In this document: piece by piece, positions 1-6,418 of the stretch
Layout: each line of letters starts with the position of its first letter
Numbering within the stretch: position 1 is the first letter of the stretch
Assembly: GCA_016926315.1 (NCBI GenBank)
Contig: JAFGOU010000371.1
Span: 1 to 7,029 of the forward strand
DNA length: 7,029 nt
Direction of reading: 5' to 3'
Source of the DNA: Chitinispirillaceae bacterium
GTDB taxonomy: Bacteria > Fibrobacterota > Chitinivibrionia > Chitinivibrionales > Chitinispirillaceae
Notes under the pieces: model-generated
Told to the model about the DNA's origin: nothing
Databases searched by the model: none
The model's input: the letters and a program-made list of their open reading frames with translations, nothing else
Translations under genes and position numbers: made by a program

Positions 1-972
1 CAGATGCACACGCTCTTCTCCATCCCCAAGGAGGGCGGCCTCACCGACTTTCTGCTCGGGGCGAAAACGGTCGACGACATCATGAAAAAAAGCGTGTACG
101 AAGAGCTGTCGATCATTACCTCGGGCGAACGGCCGCACAACCCTGCTGAGCTGGTGGGCACCTACCAATTCGACCTGCTGATCAAGGAGCTGCGGCAGAG
201 GGCCGATATCGTCATTTTCGACTCCCCGGCGCTGCTGCCGGTGAGCGATACGCTTACCATGGCGCCGAAAATGGACGCGATCGTGTTTATCCTGCGAACC
301 ATGTGGACTCCGCTCAAGGCGGCCAAACAGGCGGTGCACCAGCTCAACCGCATCGGCTGCCACATTCTTGGAGGCATTTTCAACGGCGTATCGGGTTCGC
401 GCGCCTACTATCCCTACTACTACGGCTACTATGGCTACTACTCCTACTCCAAATACACCTACGACGACGAGCCGCATAAAAAGTTCTCATGGCGCTCCTT
501 CGGCCTCTCGGCGGAAAGCACGATTAAAAACACGGCGCGCAGCGTCCGCTATTCCCTGCCCCGCCATTCGGCCATGCTGGGCAGGTTCATGGGCCACCTT
601 GCACGCAAAAAAAGCTTCTGGCTCCTGTTCCTGCTCTTTTTAGGCCTTACCGGAGCGGAACTGTGGCATTCGCTCAACCCGCCTGAAAAAACAACCGCAC
701 CGGAAGAGGAAAGCATCCGGTACCTCGGCATCGGCGCCGGCTACCAGGAGACGCAGCCATTGCCGCGGCCGGTCGACCGCTCACCCATGCCCGAGGTACG
801 CTCACCGGCGGAAAGCGCCAACGCCATGCCGGATAAAAAAGAGATGGATTCGTCACAAAGGCCCGGTACGCCTGAGCCCAAAAAGTCAATTGCCGCCGCG
901 GCAGCGACAGCGGCCGCACCACATGACCGTTCAGGAGAAAAAACCACGCCGGCTGCGCGGCCTGCGGAGTAA
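1..972 (+). CDS. Polysaccharide tyrosine autokinase (BY-kinase), 5'-partial, with C-terminal transmembrane tail
   Basis: The reading frame is open at the left edge, so the N-terminal part, including Walker A and A', lies outside the window; 323 residues are visible. The first residues (QMHTLFSIPKEGGLTDFLLG) match the region after Walker A' in CpsD/Wzc/CapB-type kinases. The family's P-x-NP-x-EL motif appears as RPHNPAEL (about residues 44-51) and Walker B as ADIVIFDSPALLPVSD (about 68-83). Residues 136-154 hold 12 tyrosines, the usual autophosphorylation cluster that controls chain length and export. Most family members end there. This one continues about 170 residues: a basic stretch, a predicted membrane segment at about 205-222 (FWLLFLLFLGLTGAELW), then a Pro/Glu/Ala-rich tail with an alanine run at about 298-306. 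The ARKK before the segment suggests the tail lies outside the cytoplasm. It sits upstream of the SLBB-FecR-LCP gene on the same strand. The kinase call is firm; the role of the tail is unknown. Confidence 0.87.
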   Translation, partial: QMHTLFSIPKEGGLTDFLLGAKTVDDIMKKSVYEELSIITSGERPHNPAELVGTYQFDLLIKELRQRADIVIFDSPALLPVSDTLTMAPKMDAIVFILRTMWTPLKAAKQAVHQLNRIGCHILGGIFNGVSGSRAYYPYYYGYYGYYSYSKYTYDDEPHKKFSWRSFGLSAESTIKNTARSVRYSLPRHSAMLGRFMGHLARKKSFWLLFLLFLGLTGAELWHSLNPPEKTTAPEEESIRYLGIGAGYQETQPLPRPVDRSPMPEVRSPAESANAMPDKKEMDSSQRPGTPEPKKSIAAAAATAAAPHDRSGEKTTPAARPAE

Positions 973-988
973 CCGGGCGACATTGTCC

Positions 989-1017
989 TGTAAAAATTCC
1001 CTGAACCATGATATACT
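989..1017 (+). promoter_or_regulatory. Candidate extended -10 promoter for the SLBB-FecR-LCP gene
   Basis: TATACT at 1012-1017 matches the sigma70 -10 consensus at five of six positions. TG at 1009-1010 with one intervening base makes it an extended -10. A weak -35 (TGTAAA, 989-994) lies 17 bases upstream. Initiation would fall near 1024, leaving a leader of about 120 bases before the ATG at 1146. The kinase gene upstream may also read through, since no terminator was seen between the two genes. This is sequence pattern only. Confidence 0.4.
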
Positions 1018-1021
1018 GTGA

Positions 1022-1110
1022 GGAAAACGGTTTCCGCCTCTCTCCCAAGCCGGCAAAGCCTGAAAAAAGGTAATTCCACGGCGTTGCGGCCTGAGCTTTT
1101 AAATGGAGAG
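1022..1110 (+). other. Possibly structured 5' leader of the SLBB-FecR-LCP mRNA
   Basis: The leader can form a GGAAA/TTTCC hairpin with an ACGG loop (1022-1035), a long-range CTCTCC/GGAGAG stem (1040-1045 with 1105-1110) and, nested inside, GCCG/CGGC (1049-1052 with 1079-1082). It contains GGCAAAGCC at 1052-1060, which recalls part of the c-di-GMP-I (GEMM) riboswitch core. The GNRA-capped stem and the downstream strand of that aptamer could not be found. It does not match a riboswitch class I know. A structured leader is possible, but these pairings could be chance in GC-rich DNA. Confidence 0.22.
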
Positions 1111-1130
1111 CCGGGGTCTGTCATGTGTAC

Positions 1131-1136
1131 AAAGGA
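1131..1136 (+). promoter_or_regulatory. Ribosome binding site that decides the start at 1146
   Basis: AAAGGA lies nine bases before the ATG at 1146. The in-frame GTG at 1125 has no comparable site at normal spacing (GGAG at 1105-1108 is 16 bases away). The ATG also puts the charged HHLKRR sequence and hydrophobic segment right at the N-terminus, as expected for a signal anchor. Confidence 0.6.
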
Positions 1137-1145
1137 TTCCAGCCA

Positions 1146-2723
1146 ATGGCACATCACCTAAAACGGAGGATCGGCGTCTTTCTCGTCTATCTGCTTCTCT
1201 CTGCCGGGATCGCCTGGCAGACGTTCGCCCTCGCGGGCGCCTTTGAACCCGGCAACAGCGCCAGCCAGGCCCGTTCCTATAAGGTCGCGGTCAACGGCGA
1301 CGTACGCCGACCCGGACTCTACCGGGTACCCGAAGGAACCACCCACTTTGAAATCCTCAAAGTCGCGGGCGTGCGCCCGACCTCCGACCTTTCGGCCATC
1401 AACCTCATGAGCACCGTCGGTGAAAACGGCGAAGTCACGGTCGGATCGCGCAGCGACCCCGCAGGCATTACGACACCGGCCGTCAGCGTTCGGTTCGAGT
1501 TCTTTTTAGGCGACGTGACCATTACCGGCAAAGACGGACGGGACATCCCTGTCAAGGACGGCATCGGACTGGGCGAGGGGGACCGGATTCAAACCGACCT
1601 CTCCTCACAGGCGGAGCTTTCACTCGGTTCTTTTTCACGCGTCGACCTCGACGCCTTTACCGAACTCACCCTTGACAGGATCTCAGCGCAGGAGGAAGGC
1701 CAGACCGTGATCGACCTGTTCCAGAAGGCCGGAGCATGCTGGTATAAAATAGCCTACGCCGGCAAAAACGAGTCGTTCACGGTCACCACGCCCGCGACCG
1801 GTATCACGATCGACGGCAGCGGCGCCGACTTTCTTGCCGATATTCAGCCCGACAGGACGGTCATCAATCTCCAGGACGGCCGGCTCACGCTCGAACGCAG
1901 CCAGAGCACCGAAAGCATCAACCTCATTTCAGGACAGACCGCCACCATCTACAATGACGGCCGTCCGATCCAGGTAGAGCGGCTTGCGCCCGACATGAGC
2001 CCGGCCGAACGGTTCGGCCCGCTTTCCCGCGAGAAAAAAAGCGCGGTCACCCGGGGCATGCCCGTCAATTTCCTTTTCTGCGGCACGCCCGCGGTATTCA
2101 TTCTGGTCAGCGCGCAATTCGACAGGGAAGTGGTCTACACGGTCTCGATCCCCCCCCGGCTCCAGGTCGGCCAGTTTGCCCAGGGCATCCAGACGCTCGA
2201 TGAAGCGTACCTCTACGGCGGCCCGACGCTGGTCACCTCGCTCCTCGAACGGGTGTTCAGCGTGCGCCTCACCCGTCATCTCGTATTTACAAAAGACAAT
2301 GTTCTCAAGGCCGTGGACATTCTCGGGGGCGTCAATCTCAACCTCGGCGCCGCATCCGGCGTGCAGCCATCAAAAAGCGCCGGACAACAGAAGCTCACCA
2401 GCGCAAACCTGACCGCCTTTCTTTCATCCGGCGGCCCCCCGGAAGAGGCGCCGGCCCGTCAGCGGCAGTTGTTTTCCGCGCTGTTCGACGGCATGCGCGA
2501 CAGGAGCATCGTGCTCACCCCGGTCACCACGGGCCAGATCCTCGCCATGGTCCAGAGCAATTTTTCCACGGACGAGGTGATGGACTACTACCTGCGCCTC
2601 TCCACCACGCCCGGCATCAAACAGCGCCAACTCACCCTTCCGGTGCAGGAGCAGCGGATCAGGGGAAGACTGGCGTACGAACCCGACCTGGAGAGGTGCG
2701 GAAACCTGCTGCAGGAAGAATAA
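1146..2723 (+). CDS. Membrane-anchored SLBB-FecR-LCP-like fusion protein, envelope polysaccharide-associated
   Basis: The product has 525 residues from the ATG at 1146. Residues 5-8 (LKRR) and the hydrophobic stretch at about 10-30 look like an uncleaved signal anchor or signal peptide, placing the rest outside the cytoplasm. Residues 45-87 (YKVAVNGDVRRPGLYRVPEG onward) resemble an SLBB domain, a fold of Wza-type polysaccharide exporters. Residues about 117-268 resemble FecR, with the GLGEGDRIQTD...AELSLG pattern. Residues about 308-508 resemble LytR-CpsA-Psr (LCP) ligases, which attach glycopolymers to the envelope: NFLFCG, SIPPR, EAYLYGGP, VDILGGVNLNL and RQRQLFSALF fall in family order. 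The LCP active site looks eroded: SIPRD is replaced by SIPPR, the acidic RSDT-type motif is missing, and the YARSR region reads AFLSSGG. It may therefore bind polymer rather than transfer it. SLBB and FecR are fairly sure; LCP is from motif order only. The kinase gene lies upstream and rmlD downstream. Confidence 0.8.
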   Translation: MAHHLKRRIGVFLVYLLLSAGIAWQTFALAGAFEPGNSASQARSYKVAVNGDVRRPGLYRVPEGTTHFEILKVAGVRPTSDLSAINLMSTVGENGEVTVGSRSDPAGITTPAVSVRFEFFLGDVTITGKDGRDIPVKDGIGLGEGDRIQTDLSSQAELSLGSFSRVDLDAFTELTLDRISAQEEGQTVIDLFQKAGACWYKIAYAGKNESFTVTTPATGITIDGSGADFLADIQPDRTVINLQDGRLTLERSQSTESINLISGQTATIYNDGRPIQVERLAPDMSPAERFGPLSREKKSAVTRGMPVNFLFCGTPAVFILVSAQFDREVVYTVSIPPRLQVGQFAQGIQTLDEAYLYGGPTLVTSLLERVFSVRLTRHLVFTKDNVLKAVDILGGVNLNLGAASGVQPSKSAGQQKLTSANLTAFLSSGGPPEEAPARQRQLFSALFDGMRDRSIVLTPVTTGQILAMVQSNFSTDEVMDYYLRLSTTPGIKQRQLTLPVQEQRIRGRLAYEPDLERCGNLLQEE

Positions 2724-2726
2724 GGG

Positions 2727-2750
2727 GGGAGCGACCCGAGGGGTCGCCCC
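2727..2750. repeat. REP-like palindrome after the SLBB-FecR-LCP gene
   Basis: GCGACCC-GAG-GGGTCGC (2731-2747) is a perfect 7-base-pair stem with a three-base loop. GGG/CCC outside it extends the stem past a bulged A. It starts only a few bases after the stop codon at 2723. It could stabilise the mRNA 3' end, but no T-run follows, so it is not a typical intrinsic terminator. It belongs to the same sequence family as the palindrome at 3755-3773. Confidence 0.6.
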
Positions 2751-2821
2751 GGCCAGGATATCAAAACTCCTGACACCATTCGCTCAATTGGTATCGGCGG
2801 GTCGCCCCGGCGAAGATATCA
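2741..2821. repeat. Pair of 23-base direct repeats (2741-2763 and 2799-2821)
   Basis: Both copies begin GGGTCGCCCCGGC and end AGATATCA or GGATATCA. They agree at 21 of 23 positions and start 58 bases apart, in the gap before rmlD. The first copy includes the right arm of the palindrome at 2731-2747. The second has only a short GGCG-GGT-CGCC stem of its own. They look like copies or fragments of one intergenic element, possibly REP-like or a duplication footprint. A regulatory role cannot be excluded. Confidence 0.65.
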
Positions 2822-2861
2822 GAATGTATTTTTCACCTTTCTGTTGAAGAAAGAGAACGCC

Positions 2862-3728
2862 ATGAACATCCTGATCGTCGGCTGCAACGGCATGCTCGGA
2901 ACCGATATGATGATCGAGGCCGCGGCAGCGGGTCACGCGGTAACGGGCGTGGACTTTCCCGGGATCGATATTACGGACCCGGAGAGCATTTCCAGGCAGG
3001 TCGCGCATGCGAAACCCGACGCCATCATCAACTGCGCGGCCTATACCGCGGTCGATGCCTGTGAAACCGAGGCCGCAGCCGCCTTTGCCGTGAACGCCCG
3101 GGGCGCGGGCAACCTTGCCCGCGCCGCATCGGCGTGCCGCTCGCTCTTTGTCCATTACAGCACCGACTACGTTTTCGACGGAAAAAAAACCACGCCGTAC
3201 GTCGAAAGCGATCCGACCGGGCCGGTCACGGTGTACGGAAAATCAAAGCTTGAAGGCGAACGGCTGGCCATTGAAGCGTGCGAACGCTCGTTGATCGTAC
3301 GGATCGCCTGGCTTTACGGCGCGCACGGGAACCATTTTGTCAAATCGATCAGGTCCGCGGCGCGGAAAAAAGCGGCCGCAGGCGAAAGGCTCAACGTCGT
3401 GAACGACCAGTGGGGAACGCCCACCTGGACCGTTCCGGTCTGCCGCCAGACGCTCGCGCTCATGGCAACGCAGCGATACGGCCTTTACCACGGCACCTGC
3501 GAAGGCGCCTGCACCTGGTTCGCTTTCGCCGAACGGATCATCAAGGCCGCGGGCATACCGGCGAGGCTGGCGCCCTGCACCACCGCCGAATTCCCGCGCC
3601 CGGCGCCGCGGCCGGCCTGGAGCGTGCTCGAAAACGAACGGCTCAACCAGGCCGGGCTGAATATCATGCCCGACTGGCGCGAGGCGTTCGCCGGATTTTT
3701 GCGGGCGGAAGGCGCGGTAACGGCATGA
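2862..3728 (+). CDS. rmlD: dTDP-4-dehydrorhamnose reductase (RmlD/RfbD)
   Basis: The product is 288 residues, the usual family length. It catalyses the last step of dTDP-L-rhamnose synthesis, NAD(P)H-dependent reduction of dTDP-4-dehydro-L-rhamnose, in the cytosol. Visible short-chain dehydrogenase features are the GCNGMLG nucleotide-binding loop (7-13), NCAAYTAVDACE (57-68), STDYVFDG (100-107), the catalytic YxxxK as Y125-K129 (YGKSK) and the family signature DQWGTPTW (182-189). The ATG at 2862 gives the canonical start MNILIVG and has a weak purine-rich AAAGAG upstream. A TTG at 2844 would add six residues with no support. It lies on the same strand as rmlB, 116 bases upstream of it, but rmlA and rmlC are not present here. 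The product likely feeds rhamnose into the polymer handled by the upstream genes. Confidence 0.93.
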   Translation: MNILIVGCNGMLGTDMMIEAAAAGHAVTGVDFPGIDITDPESISRQVAHAKPDAIINCAAYTAVDACETEAAAAFAVNARGAGNLARAASACRSLFVHYSTDYVFDGKKTTPYVESDPTGPVTVYGKSKLEGERLAIEACERSLIVRIAWLYGAHGNHFVKSIRSAARKKAAAGERLNVVNDQWGTPTWTVPVCRQTLALMATQRYGLYHGTCEGACTWFAFAERIIKAAGIPARLAPCTTAEFPRPAPRPAWSVLENERLNQAGLNIMPDWREAFAGFLRAEGAVTA

Positions 3729-3754
3729 CATCCGGTACCTGTCGGTTTCGTTTG

Positions 3755-3773
3755 GGCGACCCAATGGGTCGCC
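3755..3773. repeat. REP-like palindrome between rmlD and rmlB
   Basis: GGCGACCC-AAT-GGGTCGCC is a perfect 8-base-pair stem with a three-base loop, 26 bases after the rmlD stop. It shares the GCGACCC/GGGTCGC arms with the palindrome at 2731-2747 but has a different loop. No T-run follows on either strand. The shared arms and varied loops suit a dispersed intergenic palindrome family better than a terminator. Confidence 0.65.
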
Positions 3774-3844
3774 ACTGCGCGGCTGCGAGGCAACGGGAAA
3801 CCGCCATCCTGACGTAACGCCCGATAATGTATTTTAACCGCACC

Positions 3845-4837
3845 ATGAAAAAACTGCTCATCACCGGTGGAGCCGGTTTCATCGGCGCCAATTTCGTCCG
3901 CCATGTGCTTGAACAACGCGACGGGTATCAGGTGGTCAACCTCGACGCGCTGACCTATGCCGGCAATCCCGACAACCTGCAATCGATCAACGACAACGCC
4001 CGCTACCAGTTTGTCAAAGGCGATATCAACGACACCAAACTTCTCGCCTCGCTCTTCAAGGAGCACCATTTTGACGCGGTGGTCCACTTTGCCGCGGAAT
4101 CGCACGTCGACCGGAGCATTATCGCCCCGGACCAGTTCGTCATCACCAACGTGCTCGGCACCCACGCGCTGCTCAAGAGCGCCCGCACGGCCTGGGAGGG
4201 ACGGTTTGCGGACACACGGTTCATCCACGTATCCACCGACGAGGTATACGGCTCGCTCGGCCCTTCCGGATTCTTCACCGAGACCACGCCGCTCTCCCCC
4301 AACAGCCCGTATTCCGCGAGCAAGGCCGGCAGCGACCTCCTGGCCCGGTCGTATTTCGAAACCTGGCGGTTTCCCGCGGTCATCACCCGCTGTTCCAACA
4401 ATTACGGCCCGTACCAGTTCCCTGAAAAGCTCATCCCGCTCATGATCACGAACGCGCTCGCGGACAAGCCCCTGCCGGTCTACGGCGACGGCATGAACGT
4501 GCGCGACTGGCTCTACGTGCGCGACCACTGCGCCGCGATAGCGGCCGTGCTCGAAAAGGGAGCGCCCGGCCGGGTGTACAACATCGGCGGGTGGAACGAG
4601 AAGCACAACATCGACATCGTCAGGCTCATCCTCGCGGAACTGGGCAAGCCGGCGTCGCTCATCAGCTACGTCACCGACCGGCCCGGACACGACCGGCGCT
4701 ACGCCATCGACGCGTCGAAAATCAAGCAGGAACTCGGCTGGTCGCCGTCGGTCACGTTCGAACAGGGAATCAAGAAAACGATCGGGTGGTACCTGGAGAA
4801 CAAATGGTGGTGGGAGAAGTTGATTAAGAAAGGGTGA
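3845..4837 (+). CDS. rmlB: dTDP-glucose 4,6-dehydratase (RmlB/RfbB)
   Basis: The product is 330 residues from the ATG at 3845. It converts dTDP-glucose to dTDP-4-dehydro-6-deoxyglucose with tightly bound NAD+, the second step of dTDP-rhamnose synthesis. Motifs in order are the Rossmann loop GGAGFIG (8-14), HFAAESHVDRS (81-91), catalytic T131-D132-E133 within STDEVYG, the YxxxK pair Y156-K160 (YSASK), SNNYGPYQFPEKLIP (184-198), RDWLYVRDH (220-228) and DRPGHDRRYAID (278-289). All key residues are intact. The start at 3845 gives the canonical MKKLLITGGAGFIG. An in-frame ATG at 3827 would add six residues. Neither start has a clear Shine-Dalgarno sequence, which is odd for a core enzyme. The gene ends convergently with pyk, leaving 36 bases and no obvious terminator. 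Confidence 0.95.
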   Translation: MKKLLITGGAGFIGANFVRHVLEQRDGYQVVNLDALTYAGNPDNLQSINDNARYQFVKGDINDTKLLASLFKEHHFDAVVHFAAESHVDRSIIAPDQFVITNVLGTHALLKSARTAWEGRFADTRFIHVSTDEVYGSLGPSGFFTETTPLSPNSPYSASKAGSDLLARSYFETWRFPAVITRCSNNYGPYQFPEKLIPLMITNALADKPLPVYGDGMNVRDWLYVRDHCAAIAAVLEKGAPGRVYNIGGWNEKHNIDIVRLILAELGKPASLISYVTDRPGHDRRYAIDASKIKQELGWSPSVTFEQGIKKTIGWYLENKWWWEKLIKKG

Positions 4838-4873
4838 TCGGTATCGATTTTCTCTGAGGGGGGTCTTGCACCG

Positions 4874-6310
4874 CTACCTTTCCCCGGCCCGCTTGATCCG
4901 CATCACATTGGTAGCGCCTTTGACCGGCGAAGTGCCTGAAACGACCACGATGAGGTCGCCTTTGGCCACCAGCTTCTGCTGTAACAGCTTTTTTTCCGCG
5001 TCGAGCAGCAGGTCAGCCATATGTTTTTCATAGGATAGTTGAAACGGGAAGACGTTCCACGCGAGTGAGAGCATGTCCACCACGTTCTTTTTTGGCGAGA
5101 ATGCATAGACCGGCGACCGGACCCGTATCTTTGACATATAGAACGCCGTGTCACCCGAGAGGGTAAACACGCAGACCGGCGTGCCGCCGAGATCGCGACT
5201 TGCCCATGCCGCGGCCTCGCAGACCGCATGCGACGCGCGGTGTATCCCCTCGCCGGGGTTTTTCAATTCCCGGTTACCATAGGGGCTCTCCTCGGCAGCT
5301 TCGGCGATGTCAGCCATCATTGCAGCGGTTTCCACGGGAAAAGCCCCCACCGCGGTTTCGCCCGAGAGCATGATCGCGTCGGCGCCGTCAAAAATCGCAT
5401 TGGCCACGTCACTGGACTCGGCGCGCGTCGGGAGCGGGTTCCTGATCATGGACTCAAGCATCTGGGTGGCCACGATGACGATTTTCCCGGACGCATTGGC
5501 GCGCGCCACCAGCATTTTCTGCAGGACCGGCACCTCATGGGGCGACGCCTCCACCCCCAGATCGCCTCGCGCCACCATGATGCCGTCGGCAATGTCGAGA
5601 ATGGAATCGATCGAGGCGGCGGCTTCGGGCTTTTCGATTTTGGCGACGATCTTCATATCGGGCCGGCGGCCATCGACAATGGCGCGGAGCGCCCGTATAT
5701 CCGCGGCGCTCCGGACAAACGAGAGCGCGACATACTGCACGTCCTGCCCGAGGATGAAATGCAGGTCCGCGCGGTCTTTAGGGGTAAGCGAAGGAATCCC
5801 CAGCACCACGTTCGGCAGGTTGATCCCTTTTCGGGAACGGTAAACGCCGCCGGACTCGACCACGCATTCAACCCGTCCGGCCCTGCGATCGACCCGCTTT
5901 GCCGCAAGCCGTATCGCCCCGTCATTGATCATGATCTTCTGGCCCGGCCCGATATCCTCCGCCAGTCGCTTATAGTCCACAGAAATCAGGCGTTCGTCAC
6001 ACAAGGATTTCCTTCTTGACAAGGTGACGGCGCTTCCTTTTTTAAGGGTCACGGGCCGGTCACCGAGGGTTTTTCCGGTCCTGATCTTTGGTCCCTGAAG
6101 GTCGGCCAGGATGGCCACGGGCCTGCGGAGGCGCGCAGAGGCCTCCCGGATGTTCCTGATCGCCTCCAGGTGAAGCGTATGGTCGCCATGCGAAAAGTTG
6201 AGCCTGAAGACATTCACGCCGGCAAGGATAAGCCTTTTTATGATGACGGCGTTCCTGCTCGACGGCCCGACCGTCGCAATGATTTTTATTTTTTTTGCAC
6301 TCTTCCGCAT
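4874..6310 (-). CDS. pyk: Pyruvate kinase
   Basis: The product is 478 residues from the ATG at 6308-6310, a normal length. It transfers phosphate from phosphoenolpyruvate to ADP, the last step of glycolysis, in the cytosol. Motifs are KIKIIATVGPSS (7-18), RLNFSHG (36-42), DLQGPKIRTG (70-79), AKIEKPEA (223-230, with the catalytic lysine K224 and metal ligand E226), VARGDLGVE (246-254, metal ligand D250), TQMLESM (282-288) and PTRAESSDVANAIFDGADAIMLSGETA-type signature at 294-320. The C-terminal regulatory domain follows and ends normally. The frame stays open upstream to 6475, but that would overlap tRNA-Gly and its promoter. An ATG at 6328 abuts a strong hairpin and has no ribosome site. The ATG at 6310 has only a weak AAGGG at long spacing. 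The gene is convergent with rmlB and divergent from the tRNAs. Confidence 0.96.
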   Translation of the reverse strand: MRKSAKKIKIIATVGPSSRNAVIIKRLILAGVNVFRLNFSHGDHTLHLEAIRNIREASARLRRPVAILADLQGPKIRTGKTLGDRPVTLKKGSAVTLSRRKSLCDERLISVDYKRLAEDIGPGQKIMINDGAIRLAAKRVDRRAGRVECVVESGGVYRSRKGINLPNVVLGIPSLTPKDRADLHFILGQDVQYVALSFVRSAADIRALRAIVDGRRPDMKIVAKIEKPEAAASIDSILDIADGIMVARGDLGVEASPHEVPVLQKMLVARANASGKIVIVATQMLESMIRNPLPTRAESSDVANAIFDGADAIMLSGETAVGAFPVETAAMMADIAEAAEESPYGNRELKNPGEGIHRASHAVCEAAAWASRDLGGTPVCVFTLSGDTAFYMSKIRVRSPVYAFSPKKNVVDMLSLAWNVFPFQLSYEKHMADLLLDAEKKLLQQKLVAKGDLIVVVSGTSPVKGATNVMRIKRAGER

Positions 6311-6328
6311 CTTCTCGTGACCCTTCAT

Positions 6329-6365
6329 GGCACGCACCGTTATCAGCCCCATAAACGGCCGTGCC
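6329..6365 (-). promoter_or_regulatory. Hairpin in the pyk 5' leader
   Basis: Read on the minus strand, GGCACG-G-CCGTT pairs with AACGG-TG-CGTGCC around a 12-base loop. This gives 11 base pairs with one small internal loop. It ends 18 bases before the chosen pyk start at 6310. Its position suits control of pyk translation, transcription or mRNA stability. As DNA it is also a large imperfect palindrome that could bind a regulator. No T-run follows, so it is not an intrinsic terminator. The structure is visible; the function is inferred. Confidence 0.5.
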
Positions 6366-6377
6366 GGTAAAATACTA

Positions 6378-6407
6378 TTGACACTCTTCTCCAAACTGTT
6401 GTATTTT
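6378..6407 (+). promoter_or_regulatory. Sigma70-type promoter for tRNA-Gly
   Basis: A perfect -35 TTGACA (6378-6383) is followed after 18 bases by a -10-like TATTTT (6402-6407). Initiation would fall near 6413-6415, a few bases before the tRNA-Gly 5' end at 6419. This is the expected layout for a strong stable-RNA promoter. It lies in the pyk-tRNA divergent gap and is about 13 bases from the pyk leader hairpin. Confidence 0.65.
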
Positions 6408-6418
6408 TTTGTTTCACT

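Noticed and set aside
1052..1060. GGCAAAGCC as a c-di-GMP-I (GEMM) riboswitch core
   Set aside because: The GNRA-capped stem before it and the tetraloop-receptor strand after it could not be found. A short match like this can be chance.
1125..1145. GTG at 1125 as start of the SLBB-FecR-LCP gene
   Set aside because: It has no well-spaced ribosome site, while the ATG at 1146 has AAAGGA nine bases upstream and gives a cleaner signal anchor.
2727..2750. Palindrome as an intrinsic terminator of the SLBB-FecR-LCP gene
   Set aside because: No T-run follows the stem on the plus strand, and related palindromes occur between other genes.
3485..4690. Long minus-strand ORF of 401 residues across the rmlD end and rmlB
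   Set aside because: It is antisense to two well-supported enzymes, rich in Arg, Gly, Val and Asp as expected for a GC-rich shadow frame, and shows no recognisable motif.
4838..4873. Bidirectional terminator between rmlB and pyk
   Set aside because: The 36-base gap has no stem longer than three or four pairs and no T-run after one.
5228..6019. Plus-strand ORF of 263 residues inside pyk
   Set aside because: It is antisense to the conserved catalytic core of pyruvate kinase, has shadow-frame composition and no recognisable motif.
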